Shown here: one piece after another, positions 1 to 8,636 of the stretch
Position numbering within the stretch: the first letter of the stretch is position 1
Layout: each line of letters starts with the position of its first letter
Source: Algibacter luteus
Lineage (GTDB): Bacteria; Bacteroidota; Bacteroidia; Flavobacteriales; Flavobacteriaceae
Reading direction: 5' to 3'
Assembly: GCF_900141715.1 (NCBI RefSeq)
Contig: NZ_FQYK01000001.1
Span: 124,001 to 188,000 of the forward strand
Length of the DNA stretch: 64,000 bases
The notes under the pieces: generated by a model
Told to the model about the DNA's origin: nothing
What the model saw: the letters and a program-made list of their open reading frames with translations, nothing else
Database searches by the model: none
Position numbers and translations under genes: made by a program

Positions 1-186
1 TCAATAATGTTATCTGCAGAAGAACGCAAGTTTTTTTTAGGAGAAAGTTCACTCTTTATTGTTAACTCTCGTGAAGCCAAACTTATTGATGCTAAATTAA
101 AAGCGATTGAACTAGAAAACAGTTTTTTCAAAACCAAGGCTAATTTATTTAATGTTTTGGCTAGTAATGAAGTGCCTTTAAACTAA
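1..186 (+). CDS. TolC-family outer-membrane efflux protein, C-terminal fragment
   Basis: The reading frame is open from base 1 and ends with TAA at 184-186, leaving 61 residues of a protein that begins outside the window. The visible part has the pattern F..GESSLF.VNSREAKLIDAK, followed by a helical stretch ending in NLFNVLA. This is the usual end of the second TolC/OEP repeat in RND or ABC efflux outer-membrane channels. The partner pump genes would lie upstream, outside the window. The assignment rests only on this short tail. Confidence 0.6.
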   Translation, partial: SIMLSAEERKFFLGESSLFIVNSREAKLIDAKLKAIELENSFFKTKANLFNVLASNEVPLN

Positions 187-280
187 ACAGCATTAGTTTT
201 TAAAAGGCAATCTAGAATACTAATTGATCTATTAAAATCATAAAGCATTCTTGACTGCCTACAACTAAAAAAAATATCAT

Positions 281-1114
281 TTAAATTTTAAAGGTCATTA
301 CTGGTAATGTAGAGTGGTTTGCTACATCTTCACTAATACTGCCTTCAAAGAAGTGAGCCAATCCTTTTCTACCATGTGTAGGCAAAATTATAAGATCTGC
401 TCCTATTTTATTAGCACAATTTAAAACGCCTTCTTCTACTGAATAATCACTTACATAAAAAACATCATCCATTTTATCGAGATTTTGTTCTGCCTTAGTG
501 AAGAAGTTTACAGCCTTTTTTTCTACTTCTAAAGAACTCATAAATCGATCATTAGGTAAATTTACATTCACTATATACATCTTTGTATCTACCTTATCGA
601 ACATCTGTTTCGCTTTTAAATAAGAGCTAATGGCTTCTTCTGAAAAATCGCAGGCAAAAACGACCACATCAAAATTAACATCGTTTACATGGTTTTTCAC
701 TACTAAAACCGGAATACTAGCGTTTCTTACAACGCGTTCTGTATTAGATCCAATTAAAAACTCTTTAAGTCCACTTGCGCCATGAGAACCCATAACTATC
801 AAATCGGCGTCGTGTTTTTGTGCAACATCATTTACCTCACTAAATACCTTAAAGTGTTTTATAATCGGTGTTACCTTGATATCTTTTAGATAATCCTTCT
901 TTAAAAAGTCTTCAAATTTTTGTTCTGCTAACTGAAGAAAAAATGCTGCCTTTTGGTTTTGAAGCCCATCTGAAGCTGTTAGCATAATATCAGACATTTC
1001 AAGCATGTGTAAGGCAAGTAACTCTGAATCATTTTTTACAGCAAGTTTTGCTGCAGTTTTAAGTGCATATTCTGAATGTTCAGAGAAGTCTATAGGTATA
1101 ATAATTTTTTTCAT
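281..1114 (-). CDS. Universal stress protein, tandem UspA domains
   Basis: The 277-residue protein holds two UspA domains (about 1-143 and 148-277). The first starts with KKIIIPIDFSEHSEYAL and carries the nucleotide-binding signature GSHGASGLKEFLIGSNTERV. The second has a weaker version around THGRKGLAHFFEGSISEDV. Tandem UspA proteins of this length are common in Flavobacteriaceae and are cytoplasmic stress proteins that bind ATP or AMP. The gene is transcribed alone, between the TolC-type tail and hemN on the same strand. The ATG start fits the usual domain beginning. Its specific stress role cannot be told from sequence. Confidence 0.9.
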   Translation of the reverse strand: MKKIIIPIDFSEHSEYALKTAAKLAVKNDSELLALHMLEMSDIMLTASDGLQNQKAAFFLQLAEQKFEDFLKKDYLKDIKVTPIIKHFKVFSEVNDVAQKHDADLIVMGSHGASGLKEFLIGSNTERVVRNASIPVLVVKNHVNDVNFDVVVFACDFSEEAISSYLKAKQMFDKVDTKMYIVNVNLPNDRFMSSLEVEKKAVNFFTKAEQNLDKMDDVFYVSDYSVEEGVLNCANKIGADLIILPTHGRKGLAHFFEGSISEDVANHSTLPVMTFKI

Positions 1115-1154
1115 AATCTTATTTTTTAGTTGGTTTATACTAAATACACATTCA

Positions 1155-2519
1155 TCAAACAGTCATAGAAAACAACTGCATTTCTGGTTTTTTTCTTTGT
1201 AACAATACATCAAATGCCATACAAATATTTCTAACAAATGGCCTGCCTTTTAGGGTGACTTCAATTTTATTAGAATCAATTTTAAGCAGCTCATCTTTTT
1301 CCATTTCTTTAAGTTTAATTATGGCATCTGGCAATTCATTAAACCATAAATAATCTGTAGTCCAAGAGGTTTCAAATTGACACATTAAATTAAGAATGTG
1401 TCTTCTAATAATTAAATCTTCAGCGTTTAAGATATGTCCTCTAAATACTGGTAAAGTATCTTCTTCTAACAAATTATAATAACTCTCTATGCTTTTTATA
1501 TTTTGAGCAAACCCATACCAACTATCACTTATAGACGACACACCTAAACCAATCATAGCTTGGGTTTTTGAAGCCGAATAACCCATAAAATTTCGATGTA
1601 AATTACCGTTTATAGCCGACTGATATAAGGCATCGGTAGTTAATGCGAAATGGTCCATACCTATTTCGTGATACCCCACCTCAGCTAATAATTCTTTACC
1701 TAACTCATATTGTTCTCTTTTTACTTCTGCCGATGGTAAATTAGAATCGTCAAATCCGCGTTGTCCATTTCCTTTTATCCATGGCACATGTGCATAACTA
1801 TAAAATGCCAATCGGTCTGGTAGTAAGACTTTTGTTTTTAGTATGGTTTCTTTTATATGATCGATGGTTTGAAACGGTAAACCAAAAATAATATCATGAC
1901 CTACAGAGGTATAACCAATTTCTCTAGCCAATGCTGTGGCCCGTTTTACATTTTCAAAGGGTTGAATTCTATGAATGGCTCGTTGCACTGTTTCGTTATA
2001 ATCTTGAACGCCATAACTTACGCGTCTAAATCCAACATCGTATAGAGCTTGCAAATGTTCGCGTGTTGTATTATTTGGATGACCTTCAAAACTAAACTCG
2101 TATTCTGGAGCTAAAATGGAGGCTTTTAAAATACCATTAATTAACAGTTTTAAGTTTTCAGGACTAAAAAAAGTAGGCGTACCACCGCCAAGATGTAATT
2201 CTTTTATAATGGGTTTGGTATCAAATAACTCTAAATACAAATGCCACTCTTTTAATACAGCTTTTATGTATGGCGATTCTACACTGTGTTGCTTGGTAAT
2301 GCGCTTATTACAACCACAAAACGTACATAAACTTTCGCAAAAAGGTAAGTGGATATATAGACTAATTCCTTCTTTAGAATTGCTTTCATTATAAGATTCT
2401 ATTAACGAGGACTTCCATTTTTCGCGAGAAAACGTTTCTACATCCCAATACGGAACCGTTGGATAACTCGTATAACGAGGACCCGCAATATTATATTTAT
2501 TGACTAATGATTTATTCAT
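1155..2519 (-). CDS. hemN: Oxygen-independent coproporphyrinogen III oxidase
   Basis: This 454-residue radical-SAM enzyme converts coproporphyrinogen III to protoporphyrinogen IX in haem synthesis without oxygen. The cluster motif CX3CX2CXC is visible at C61, C65, C68 and C70 (FCESLCTFCGC). The SAM-binding HLGGGTPTF follows, and the N-terminal NKYNIAGPRYTSYPTVPYW is typical of true HemN rather than HemW. Length matches E. coli HemN. Cytoplasmic. It is monocistronic by position; the ATG at 2519 faces sodC divergently across a 123-bp gap. Confidence 0.95.
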   Translation of the reverse strand: MNKSLVNKYNIAGPRYTSYPTVPYWDVETFSREKWKSSLIESYNESNSKEGISLYIHLPFCESLCTFCGCNKRITKQHSVESPYIKAVLKEWHLYLELFDTKPIIKELHLGGGTPTFFSPENLKLLINGILKASILAPEYEFSFEGHPNNTTREHLQALYDVGFRRVSYGVQDYNETVQRAIHRIQPFENVKRATALAREIGYTSVGHDIIFGLPFQTIDHIKETILKTKVLLPDRLAFYSYAHVPWIKGNGQRGFDDSNLPSAEVKREQYELGKELLAEVGYHEIGMDHFALTTDALYQSAINGNLHRNFMGYSASKTQAMIGLGVSSISDSWYGFAQNIKSIESYYNLLEEDTLPVFRGHILNAEDLIIRRHILNLMCQFETSWTTDYLWFNELPDAIIKLKEMEKDELLKIDSNKIEVTLKGRPFVRNICMAFDVLLQRKKPEMQLFSMTV

Positions 2520-2585
2520 ACCTAACTATTATGAATCAAAACTACTACAAAAGGGAGCAAGAAAAAATGATATATATCATGGTGC

Positions 2586-2620
2586 TTACTTGCAATTTGT
2601 TTAAGAATACCTTAACTTTC
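2586..2620 (+). promoter_or_regulatory. Possible Bacteroidota-type promoter of sodC
   Basis: A TAACTTTC box at 2613-2620 resembles the Bacteroidota -7 element TAnnTTTG. A TTG at 2590-2592 lies 20 bp upstream, near the expected position of the -33 element. The sodC ATG is 23 bp downstream of the box. The match is partial, so this is only a candidate. Confidence 0.3.
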
Positions 2621-2642
2621 GATAGAATAAAAAACTGGAAAA

Positions 2643-3212
2643 ATGAAAAAATTAAGCATCTTATGTATTGCCATAATAATAGGATTCACCTCTTGTAAAA
2701 ACGAGAAAAAAGAAACTAAAACTATTGAAACCGAGGTTACTGAAACCGAAGTGGTTACTTCTAAAAAAATAAAAATGACTTTAAACGCTAAAAGTGATAG
2801 TAATGTTAGCGGCAATGTTGTTTTTAAAGAAGTTGATGGCGAAGTTAGCATGACTGCCATTATTAGTGGTTTAACTCCTGGGCAACATGCCATTCATATT
2901 CATGCCAACTCTGATTGTACTGCTCCTGATGGAACATCGGCTGGAGGACATTGGAACCCTACGGCGCAACCACATGGAAAATGGGGTGACGAAGCAGGCT
3001 TCCACAAAGGTGATATTGGTAATTTTACAGCTGATGAAAACGGAAACGGCACCATATCATTTACAACAGACGAATGGTGTATTGGTTGTGGTGATGAAAC
3101 TAAAGACATACTTGGAAAAAGCGTTATTGTACATGCTGGTGAAGACGATTTAACCTCTCAACCTTCTGGTGCAGCTGGTGCTCGTGTAAGTTGTGCGGGT
3201 ATTATTGAATAA
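2643..3212 (+). CDS. sodC: Cu/Zn superoxide dismutase, lipoprotein
   Basis: The 189-residue protein starts with a lipoprotein signal peptide (lipobox ending at C18), so it is probably anchored in the cell envelope, where it dismutates superoxide. Metal-site motifs are intact: HAIHIHANSDC (copper ligands), GGHWNP...HGKWGDEAGFHKGDIGN (bridging and zinc histidines and aspartate), and VIVHAGEDDLTSQPSGAAGARVSC, with the active-site arginine and the disulphide cysteine. A Glu/Thr/Lys-rich linker (about 20-45) separates lipid anchor and domain. It stands alone, divergent from hemN and followed by a lumazine-binding-like secreted protein. Confidence 0.95.
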   Translation: MKKLSILCIAIIIGFTSCKNEKKETKTIETEVTETEVVTSKKIKMTLNAKSDSNVSGNVVFKEVDGEVSMTAIISGLTPGQHAIHIHANSDCTAPDGTSAGGHWNPTAQPHGKWGDEAGFHKGDIGNFTADENGNGTISFTTDEWCIGCGDETKDILGKSVIVHAGEDDLTSQPSGAAGARVSCAGIIE

Positions 3213-3250
3213 CATGTAGTATAGATACATGAGTTAATTCCCTAAAAACT

Positions 3251-3721
3251 ATGCATATGAAATTGGTAAGAAGCTTAATATTTGTAATGTGCTTAACTTT
3301 TAGTTTTGTAGGTTATTCTCAATCTGAAAACAGCTCATCTGAAATAGAACAAATTACCGAAACCCTAATGCACTATATTGAGGGAACAGCCAACGGAAAA
3401 CCAGACCGATTACGACAAGCCTTTCATCCAGATTTTAACCTTTATACGGTGACTGAAGCGGATAGTTTAAGAATTCGGTCGGGTGAAAAGTACATTTCTA
3501 ATTTTCAACCTGGTAAAAAATCAAATCGTGTCGGACGTATTATTTCTATAGATTTTGAAAAAGATGCTGCCATAGCTAAGGCTGAAATAGTAGTTCCTAA
3601 TTGGCGAATTTTTACGGATTACTTTCTGCTTTTGAAATATGAAGGATCCTGGAAAATTGTTCATAAAAGCTATACTTGGAAACCTTTTCCTGTAACTGAA
3701 ACAAAAACAAAGTCTGATTAA
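3251..3721 (+). CDS. Secreted NTF2-like (lumazine-binding family) protein
   Basis: The 156-residue protein has a signal peptide (about 1-24, ending near GYSQ) and a domain of the SnoaL/NTF2-like fold, of the putative lumazine-binding type. Visible hallmarks are ETLMHYIEGTANGKPDRLRQAFHPDFNLY near the start and YFLLLKYEGSWKIVHKSYTWKP at the end. Such proteins are exported and of unknown function. Two in-frame ATGs, at 3251 and 3257, are equally plausible starts. It follows sodC by 38 bp and might be co-transcribed with it, but nothing links the two functionally. Confidence 0.75.
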   Translation: MHMKLVRSLIFVMCLTFSFVGYSQSENSSSEIEQITETLMHYIEGTANGKPDRLRQAFHPDFNLYTVTEADSLRIRSGEKYISNFQPGKKSNRVGRIISIDFEKDAAIAKAEIVVPNWRIFTDYFLLLKYEGSWKIVHKSYTWKPFPVTETKTKSD

Positions 3722-3859
3722 CAAGTTCACTTTACTTGGAGTTAAATTGTGATGATCGTTTTTTACTTTGAGATAATTTATTTAATTATAGGTTTTATAG
3801 GTTAAAATCGATTAATTTTTGAAACACAATCCTCTCGTTTCTCCAAAAATTAATCATTT

Positions 3860-4387
3860 ATGAATCAACTATATACTTTAATCTTTTTAATCATTCAAAC
3901 AACAATGACTCTATTTAATTTCAATAGCGAGAGCAATATTTCTAAATGGAACATTATTGATGATGGTGTTATGGGTGGACGTTCTCAAGGACATTTTAAA
4001 ATTAACGATGCTGGAAATGGCTTGTTTTATGGCGATGTATCTTTAGAAAATAATGGTGGTTTTTCAATGGTGCAATATCGTTTTGATACCATAGAAGCCA
4101 AGAACTATTCTAAAGTCTATATAAAAGTAAAAGGCGATGGTAAAACCTATCAATTTAGAATTAAAGAAAACGAATCAGATTACTATTCTTTTGTGGCTAC
4201 TTTTGAAACTACAAAAGCATGGGAAACTATCGAAATTCCTTTTAATACCATGTATCCCGCTTTTCGCGGAAAAAAATTAGATGCTGCCAATTATACAGGA
4301 AAACAAATGGAAATGATTGCGTTTTTAATTGGTAATAAGAAAGCAGAAAGCTTTAATCTTGAAATTGAAAGCATTATTTTAAAATAA
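3860..4387 (+). CDS. CIA30 family protein
   Basis: The 175-residue protein matches the CIA30 family (named after a mitochondrial complex I assembly factor). Visible hallmarks are WNIIDDGVMGGRSQGHF near residue 30, then GGFSMVQYRF, and YYSFVATFETTKAWETIEIPF in the second half, giving a beta-sandwich like a carbohydrate-binding module. The short hydrophobic N-terminus (about 3-18) could be a signal peptide or an N-terminal extension; a start at the internal ATG near residue 16 would remove it. Bacterial members have no established role. It is transcribed alone, converging on the CBS-type gene. Confidence 0.75.
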   Translation: MNQLYTLIFLIIQTTMTLFNFNSESNISKWNIIDDGVMGGRSQGHFKINDAGNGLFYGDVSLENNGGFSMVQYRFDTIEAKNYSKVYIKVKGDGKTYQFRIKENESDYYSFVATFETTKAWETIEIPFNTMYPAFRGKKLDAANYTGKQMEMIAFLIGNKKAESFNLEIESIILK

Positions 4388-4399
4388 GTAAGTCAAAAT

Positions 4400-5758
4400 T
4401 TAAAGCGCACTAATAATATCGTATTTGGTAATAATTTGATATTTCCCTTCGCTTAAATGAACCAAAACAGCATTATTTTCTTTGTTGAATAGTTTTGAAA
4501 TCACATCAATGGGGGTGTTTTTATCTACTATGGGAAAAGGCTTATGCATCACGTCTTTTATTGGCAAATTAGAAATGTCTTTATTTTCAATATACATGCG
4601 TAATAAATCTGCTTCATCAATAGCACCTACAAATCCAGTAGAATCTTCAACAGGAATTTGAGATATTTTATAGGCTTTCATGCGCTCGATGGCGTGAGAT
4701 ACCAATTCTTCTGTTTTTACAGTCACTAACGTTTTCTCTGAATCGCTTGCTACAAGATCTGCTGCCGAGGTTATTTTGTCTTCAATAAATCCGCGTTCGC
4801 GCATCCACTCGTCATTATACATTTTACCAACGTAACGACTGCCATGATCGTGAAATAAAACCACTACCACATCGTCTTTCGTAAAATGCTCTTTTAACTG
4901 AAGTAAACCTTTGATGGCTGCTCCTGCCGAATTCCCAAGAAACATACCTTCCTCTTTGGCTAATTTTTGGGTGTAAATAGCCGCATCTTTATCGGTTACT
5001 TTGGTGAAACCATCAATAATGTCGAAATCGACATTTTTTGGTAGAATATCTTCTCCAATGCCTTCGGTGATGTATGGATAAATTTCATTTTCGTCGAACA
5101 CACCTGTTTCGTGATACTTTTTAAATACAGAACCGTAAGTATCGACACCCCAAATTTTAACATTAGGGTTCTGTTCTTTTAAGTATTTACCAACACCAGA
5201 AATGGTTCCGCCAGTACCAACACCCACAACAAAATGTGTTATTTCACCATCGGTTTGATTCCAAATTTCTGGTCCGGTACTTTCGTAATGCGCTAAGGCA
5301 TTACTCGGGTTATCGTATTGATTAACATACCATGAATTTGGTGTTTCTTCGGCAAGACGTTTTGATGTTGAATAATACGATTTAGGATCGTCTGGCTCAA
5401 CATTAGTAGGACACACAACCACTTTACTTCCTACGGCGCGCAGAATATCCATTTTTTCTTTACTCTGTTTATCGCTTATAACACAAATCATTTTATAACC
5501 TTTTACAATCGCTGCCAATGCAAGACCCATACCAGTGTTTCCTGAGGTTCCTTCTATGATGGTACCTCCTGGTTTTAAACGTCCATCGGCCTCAGCATCT
5601 TCAATCATTTTAACTGCCATTCGATCTTTTGTGGAGTTACCTGGATTGAAGGTTTCGTATTTTGCTAGTACTAAACAAGGTAAGTTTTTTGTTAAAACAT
5701 TAAGTTTAACAAGCGGTGTGTTTCCTATAGTTTCTAATATGTTTTTGGCGTATTCCAT
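4400..5758 (-). CDS. PLP-dependent cystathionine beta-synthase / cysteine synthase with CBS pair
   Basis: The 452-residue fold-type II PLP enzyme is followed by a tandem CBS module (about 335-452). The Schiff-base lysine lies in NPGNSTKDR (K44), the substrate loop is TSGNTG (71-76), and the phosphate cup is GTGGTISGVG (about 179-188). This architecture is that of cystathionine beta-synthase (serine plus homocysteine to cystathionine), but bacterial members can also make cysteine from O-acetylserine, and sequence alone does not separate the two. The C-terminal CBS pair suggests allosteric control by a nucleotide or S-adenosylmethionine. Cytoplasmic. No sulphur-metabolism gene is adjacent. Confidence 0.9.
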   Translation of the reverse strand: MEYAKNILETIGNTPLVKLNVLTKNLPCLVLAKYETFNPGNSTKDRMAVKMIEDAEADGRLKPGGTIIEGTSGNTGMGLALAAIVKGYKMICVISDKQSKEKMDILRAVGSKVVVCPTNVEPDDPKSYYSTSKRLAEETPNSWYVNQYDNPSNALAHYESTGPEIWNQTDGEITHFVVGVGTGGTISGVGKYLKEQNPNVKIWGVDTYGSVFKKYHETGVFDENEIYPYITEGIGEDILPKNVDFDIIDGFTKVTDKDAAIYTQKLAKEEGMFLGNSAGAAIKGLLQLKEHFTKDDVVVVLFHDHGSRYVGKMYNDEWMRERGFIEDKITSAADLVASDSEKTLVTVKTEELVSHAIERMKAYKISQIPVEDSTGFVGAIDEADLLRMYIENKDISNLPIKDVMHKPFPIVDKNTPIDVISKLFNKENNAVLVHLSEGKYQIITKYDIISAL

Positions 5759-5828
5759 AAGGTTATTTCGTGTTGTTTCAAAAATACTAAAAACCTAGTT
5801 GGTATATGTTAAAAGTTAGTTATTATGT

Positions 5829-6049
5829 GCGTTAGGGATTGCAGTGGCATCCTTTGTGCGGAGCTTTTATTTTGTCTTTTTAAATCTAGGCATATGCCTG
5901 TTTGTTAAAAAAATCCTGAAACTAGTTCGGGACTGCTTCGCAGAAAGACATAACGAAACATTTATGTTCATGAATTCAATAATTTAAAATAGAAATACAT
6001 GAATAAAAGCCCGACCCTTGTGGTAACCTGCCTGCCGGCAGGCGCCCTA
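5829..6049 (+). repeat. Dispersed intergenic repeat, copy 1
   Basis: This fills most of the 302-bp gap between the CBS-type gene and the permease gene. It opens with GCGTTAGGGATTGCAG and closes with AAGCCCGACCCTTGTGG, then a CCTGCCTGCCGGCAGG palindrome and CGCCCTAA. The same opening and closing modules recur at 11760, 38603 and 45853, and in reverse at 21356 and 33917. No ORF is present in it. The middle (about 5850-6000) differs between copies. Confidence 0.75.
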
Positions 6050-6060
6050 AAAAAAATAAA

Positions 6061-7296
6061 CTAATCGAAGCGAATGGCTTTTACTGGCGATATTTTTGTA
6101 ATGATAAATGAAGGTACGAGCAGCATGAGTAAGCAAAGGATGAGTGTGCCAATATTGAGCGCTATAATATAGCCCAAACTGATATAAACGGGCGCTTCGG
6201 AAACATAATACACACTTGGGTCTAAAGGGAAAAGTTTGAAATATTTTTGCGCATAAAGCAAGCCTAAACCTAAAATATTACCCCAAAACAAACCTAGAAG
6301 TATGAGGTAAGCGGCGTTGTATATAAAGATTTTGCGAATACCCCAGTTACTGCTACCAAGAGTTTTTAAAACCCCAATCATGCGGGTGCGCTCTAGAATT
6401 AAAACTAGGAGTGCCGTAATCATGTTAATACCTGCTACGAGTATCATGATACCAATGATACCGTAAATATTTTTATCAAAAATTTTAATCCATTCGAAAA
6501 TGGAATAATATCTATCGGTTATGGTTTCGGAGTCTAGTAGTGAAGATATATTTTGATGAATTTGGGCTGCTGTTTCATCTAGGGAATTGTAATCGCTGAT
6601 AAAAACTTCGAAATGGCCTACTTGATCTTTTTCCCAACGATTGATGCGCTGTAAGTGACGGATATCGCCAATAATATATTGGGCATCAAGATCTTGAAAA
6701 CCTGAATTGTAAATGCCTTTTACACGGTAGGTAATGATGTTTGGGATTTTTTCTGGATCGTCTTTAGCAAATACCATTTGGAATTTATCTCCAACTTTAA
6801 AATGGAGTCTGTTTGCTAAATATTGTGAAACTAAAACCTCTTCGTTTCGGTTTTGCGTATAATCGGGCAATTCACCTTCCAATAAAAACTCTTTAAAATA
6901 ACTCCAATTATAATCAGCACCTACACCTTTTAGGTACACGCCTTCAAAATCGGTTTCGGTCCGAATAACGCCAAATTTTGAAGCAACCCCTTGTACATGG
7001 CTTACCCCCGTTACCGCCTTAAATTCTGGATAGAAATCTTGGTTTTTTGATATGGGCGATACACTTTCTTGCGAGTTGTTACTATCGTATTTTGTAATGG
7101 TAACATGCCCGTTAAACGCCACTACTTTATCTCGAATTTTTTGCTGTAAACCAATGCCGGTGGCTATGGCAATCATCATCACCACAATGCCAATAGCAAT
7201 TGCTGCGATACCAATTTTTATTATTGGTGCCGATATGCTACTTTTATACGCTTTACTACCAATAATGCGTTTAGCTATAAAAAACTCGTAATTCAA
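6061..7296 (-). CDS. LolC/E-type ABC transporter permease
   Basis: The 411-residue protein has the four-segment FtsX/MacB/LolCE layout: one membrane helix near 22-48, a large periplasmic MacB-core domain (about 50-270), and three helices near 275-300, 325-350 and 375-400. FtsX-type motifs are visible in ALLVLILERTRMIGVLKTLGSSNWGIRKIFIYNAAYL. Members extract lipoproteins from the inner membrane for delivery to the outer membrane; the partner LolD ATPase is not in the window. The start is TTG at 7294-7296. It is divergent from the NamZ-like gene with only 9 bp between starts, so their promoters must lie in each other's coding region. Confidence 0.85.
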   Translation of the reverse strand: MNYEFFIAKRIIGSKAYKSSISAPIIKIGIAAIAIGIVVMMIAIATGIGLQQKIRDKVVAFNGHVTITKYDSNNSQESVSPISKNQDFYPEFKAVTGVSHVQGVASKFGVIRTETDFEGVYLKGVGADYNWSYFKEFLLEGELPDYTQNRNEEVLVSQYLANRLHFKVGDKFQMVFAKDDPEKIPNIITYRVKGIYNSGFQDLDAQYIIGDIRHLQRINRWEKDQVGHFEVFISDYNSLDETAAQIHQNISSLLDSETITDRYYSIFEWIKIFDKNIYGIIGIMILVAGINMITALLVLILERTRMIGVLKTLGSSNWGIRKIFIYNAAYLILLGLFWGNILGLGLLYAQKYFKLFPLDPSVYYVSEAPVYISLGYIIALNIGTLILCLLMLLVPSFIITKISPVKAIRFD

Positions 7297-7305
7297 AATT
7301 TTACT

Positions 7306-8541
7306 ATGCGGTTTAATGTTTTCAAAAATACAGTTTTATTATTTGTTTTAGTCATGATTTCTTGCGCTTCTAAAGTGAAAAATAAGACCACTGAAAAAGC
7401 TGAGACTATTGAACAAACTCAAATGGACAGCGCTATTGTTGTTGGCGCAAATCAAACTGAGATTTATTTGCCATTATTAAAAGGGAAACGCATTGGAATT
7501 GTAGCCAACCAAACATCGGTGATTTTTAAAAACCAAGCTCATACCATTTATGCGCATTTGGTTGATTCATTAGTAGCTTTAAAAGTTGATATAAAAAAAG
7601 TATTTGCTCCTGAACACGGTTTTCGTGGGCAAGCAGATGCCGGTGAAGTGGTTAAAGATGGCGTAGACACCAAAACCAATTTACCTATTATCTCGCTTTA
7701 CGGAAAAAACAAAAAACCTTCGGCCGAACAGCTAAAAGATTTAGACCTTGTTGTATTTGATATTCAAGATGTTGGAGCGCGTTTTTACACTTATATTTCT
7801 ACGCTTCATTATGTTATGGAAGCTTGTGCAGAAGCAAATATTCCTATTATTATTCTTGACAGACCCAATCCAAATGGGCATTATGTAGATGGACCTATTT
7901 TAGAAATGGAGCACAAAAGTTTTGTAGGCATGCATCCAATTCCTGTAGTTCATGGGATGACAATTGGAGAATATGCACAAATGATTAACGGTGAAAAATG
8001 GTTAGCCAATGGAATTCAATGTGAATTGGAAGTTATTAATATGAAGCATTACAATCACCAAAAAAAATATAGTTTACCTATTAAACCGAGTCCGAATTTA
8101 CCAAATGACCAGGCAATTAACCTCTACCCTAGTTTATGCTTTTTTGAAGGTACCAATGTTAGTGCTGGACGAGGTACCGAAATGCAATTTCAGATTTTTG
8201 GTAGTCCATTTTTAAATCCAGAATCATTCGATTTTCAATTTACACCGAAACCTAATTTTGGATCGAAATACCCAAAACATGAAAATAAAGTTTGTTATGG
8301 TAAAGATTTAAGGAACACCAAAGCTCTTGATTTTTTAAATTTAGAATGGTTAATTGAAGCCTATCAACAAACAACAGATAAAAGCACTTTTTTTAATCCA
8401 TTTTTCAGTAAACTGGCAGGTACTGAAACGCTGCAACAACAGATAAAATCTGGTCTTTCTCAAGCAGAGATAAAAGCCACTTGGAAAGAAGGCTTGGATA
8501 AGTTTAAAGCGATGAGGACACCTTATTTAATCTATCAGTAA
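7306..8541 (+). CDS. DUF1343 (NamZ-like exo-beta-N-acetylmuramidase), lipoprotein
   Basis: The 411-residue protein has a lipoprotein signal peptide (lipobox cysteine C20) and one DUF1343 domain. Hallmarks include KGKRIGIVANQTS, FAPEHGFRG, DLVVFDIQDVGARFYTYISTLHYVMEAC, IILDRPNPNGHYVDGP and LPNDQAINLYPSLCFFEGTNVSAGRGTEMQFQIFG. The characterised relative is Bacillus subtilis NamZ, which removes terminal N-acetylmuramate from peptidoglycan fragments. The same role, in muropeptide recycling at the envelope, is likely here by homology. No other recycling gene is adjacent. The closest neighbour is the divergent LolE-like permease. Confidence 0.85.
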   Translation: MRFNVFKNTVLLFVLVMISCASKVKNKTTEKAETIEQTQMDSAIVVGANQTEIYLPLLKGKRIGIVANQTSVIFKNQAHTIYAHLVDSLVALKVDIKKVFAPEHGFRGQADAGEVVKDGVDTKTNLPIISLYGKNKKPSAEQLKDLDLVVFDIQDVGARFYTYISTLHYVMEACAEANIPIIILDRPNPNGHYVDGPILEMEHKSFVGMHPIPVVHGMTIGEYAQMINGEKWLANGIQCELEVINMKHYNHQKKYSLPIKPSPNLPNDQAINLYPSLCFFEGTNVSAGRGTEMQFQIFGSPFLNPESFDFQFTPKPNFGSKYPKHENKVCYGKDLRNTKALDFLNLEWLIEAYQQTTDKSTFFNPFFSKLAGTETLQQQIKSGLSQAEIKATWKEGLDKFKAMRTPYLIYQ

Positions 8542-8636
8542 ATCTATTTGAACATTTATTTTTAATACTTAATAAAAAATTAATCTGCATTTTAAGCTAA
8601 AAGCTTAATTTTACACCGTATTAAGCGAACGAAGTT

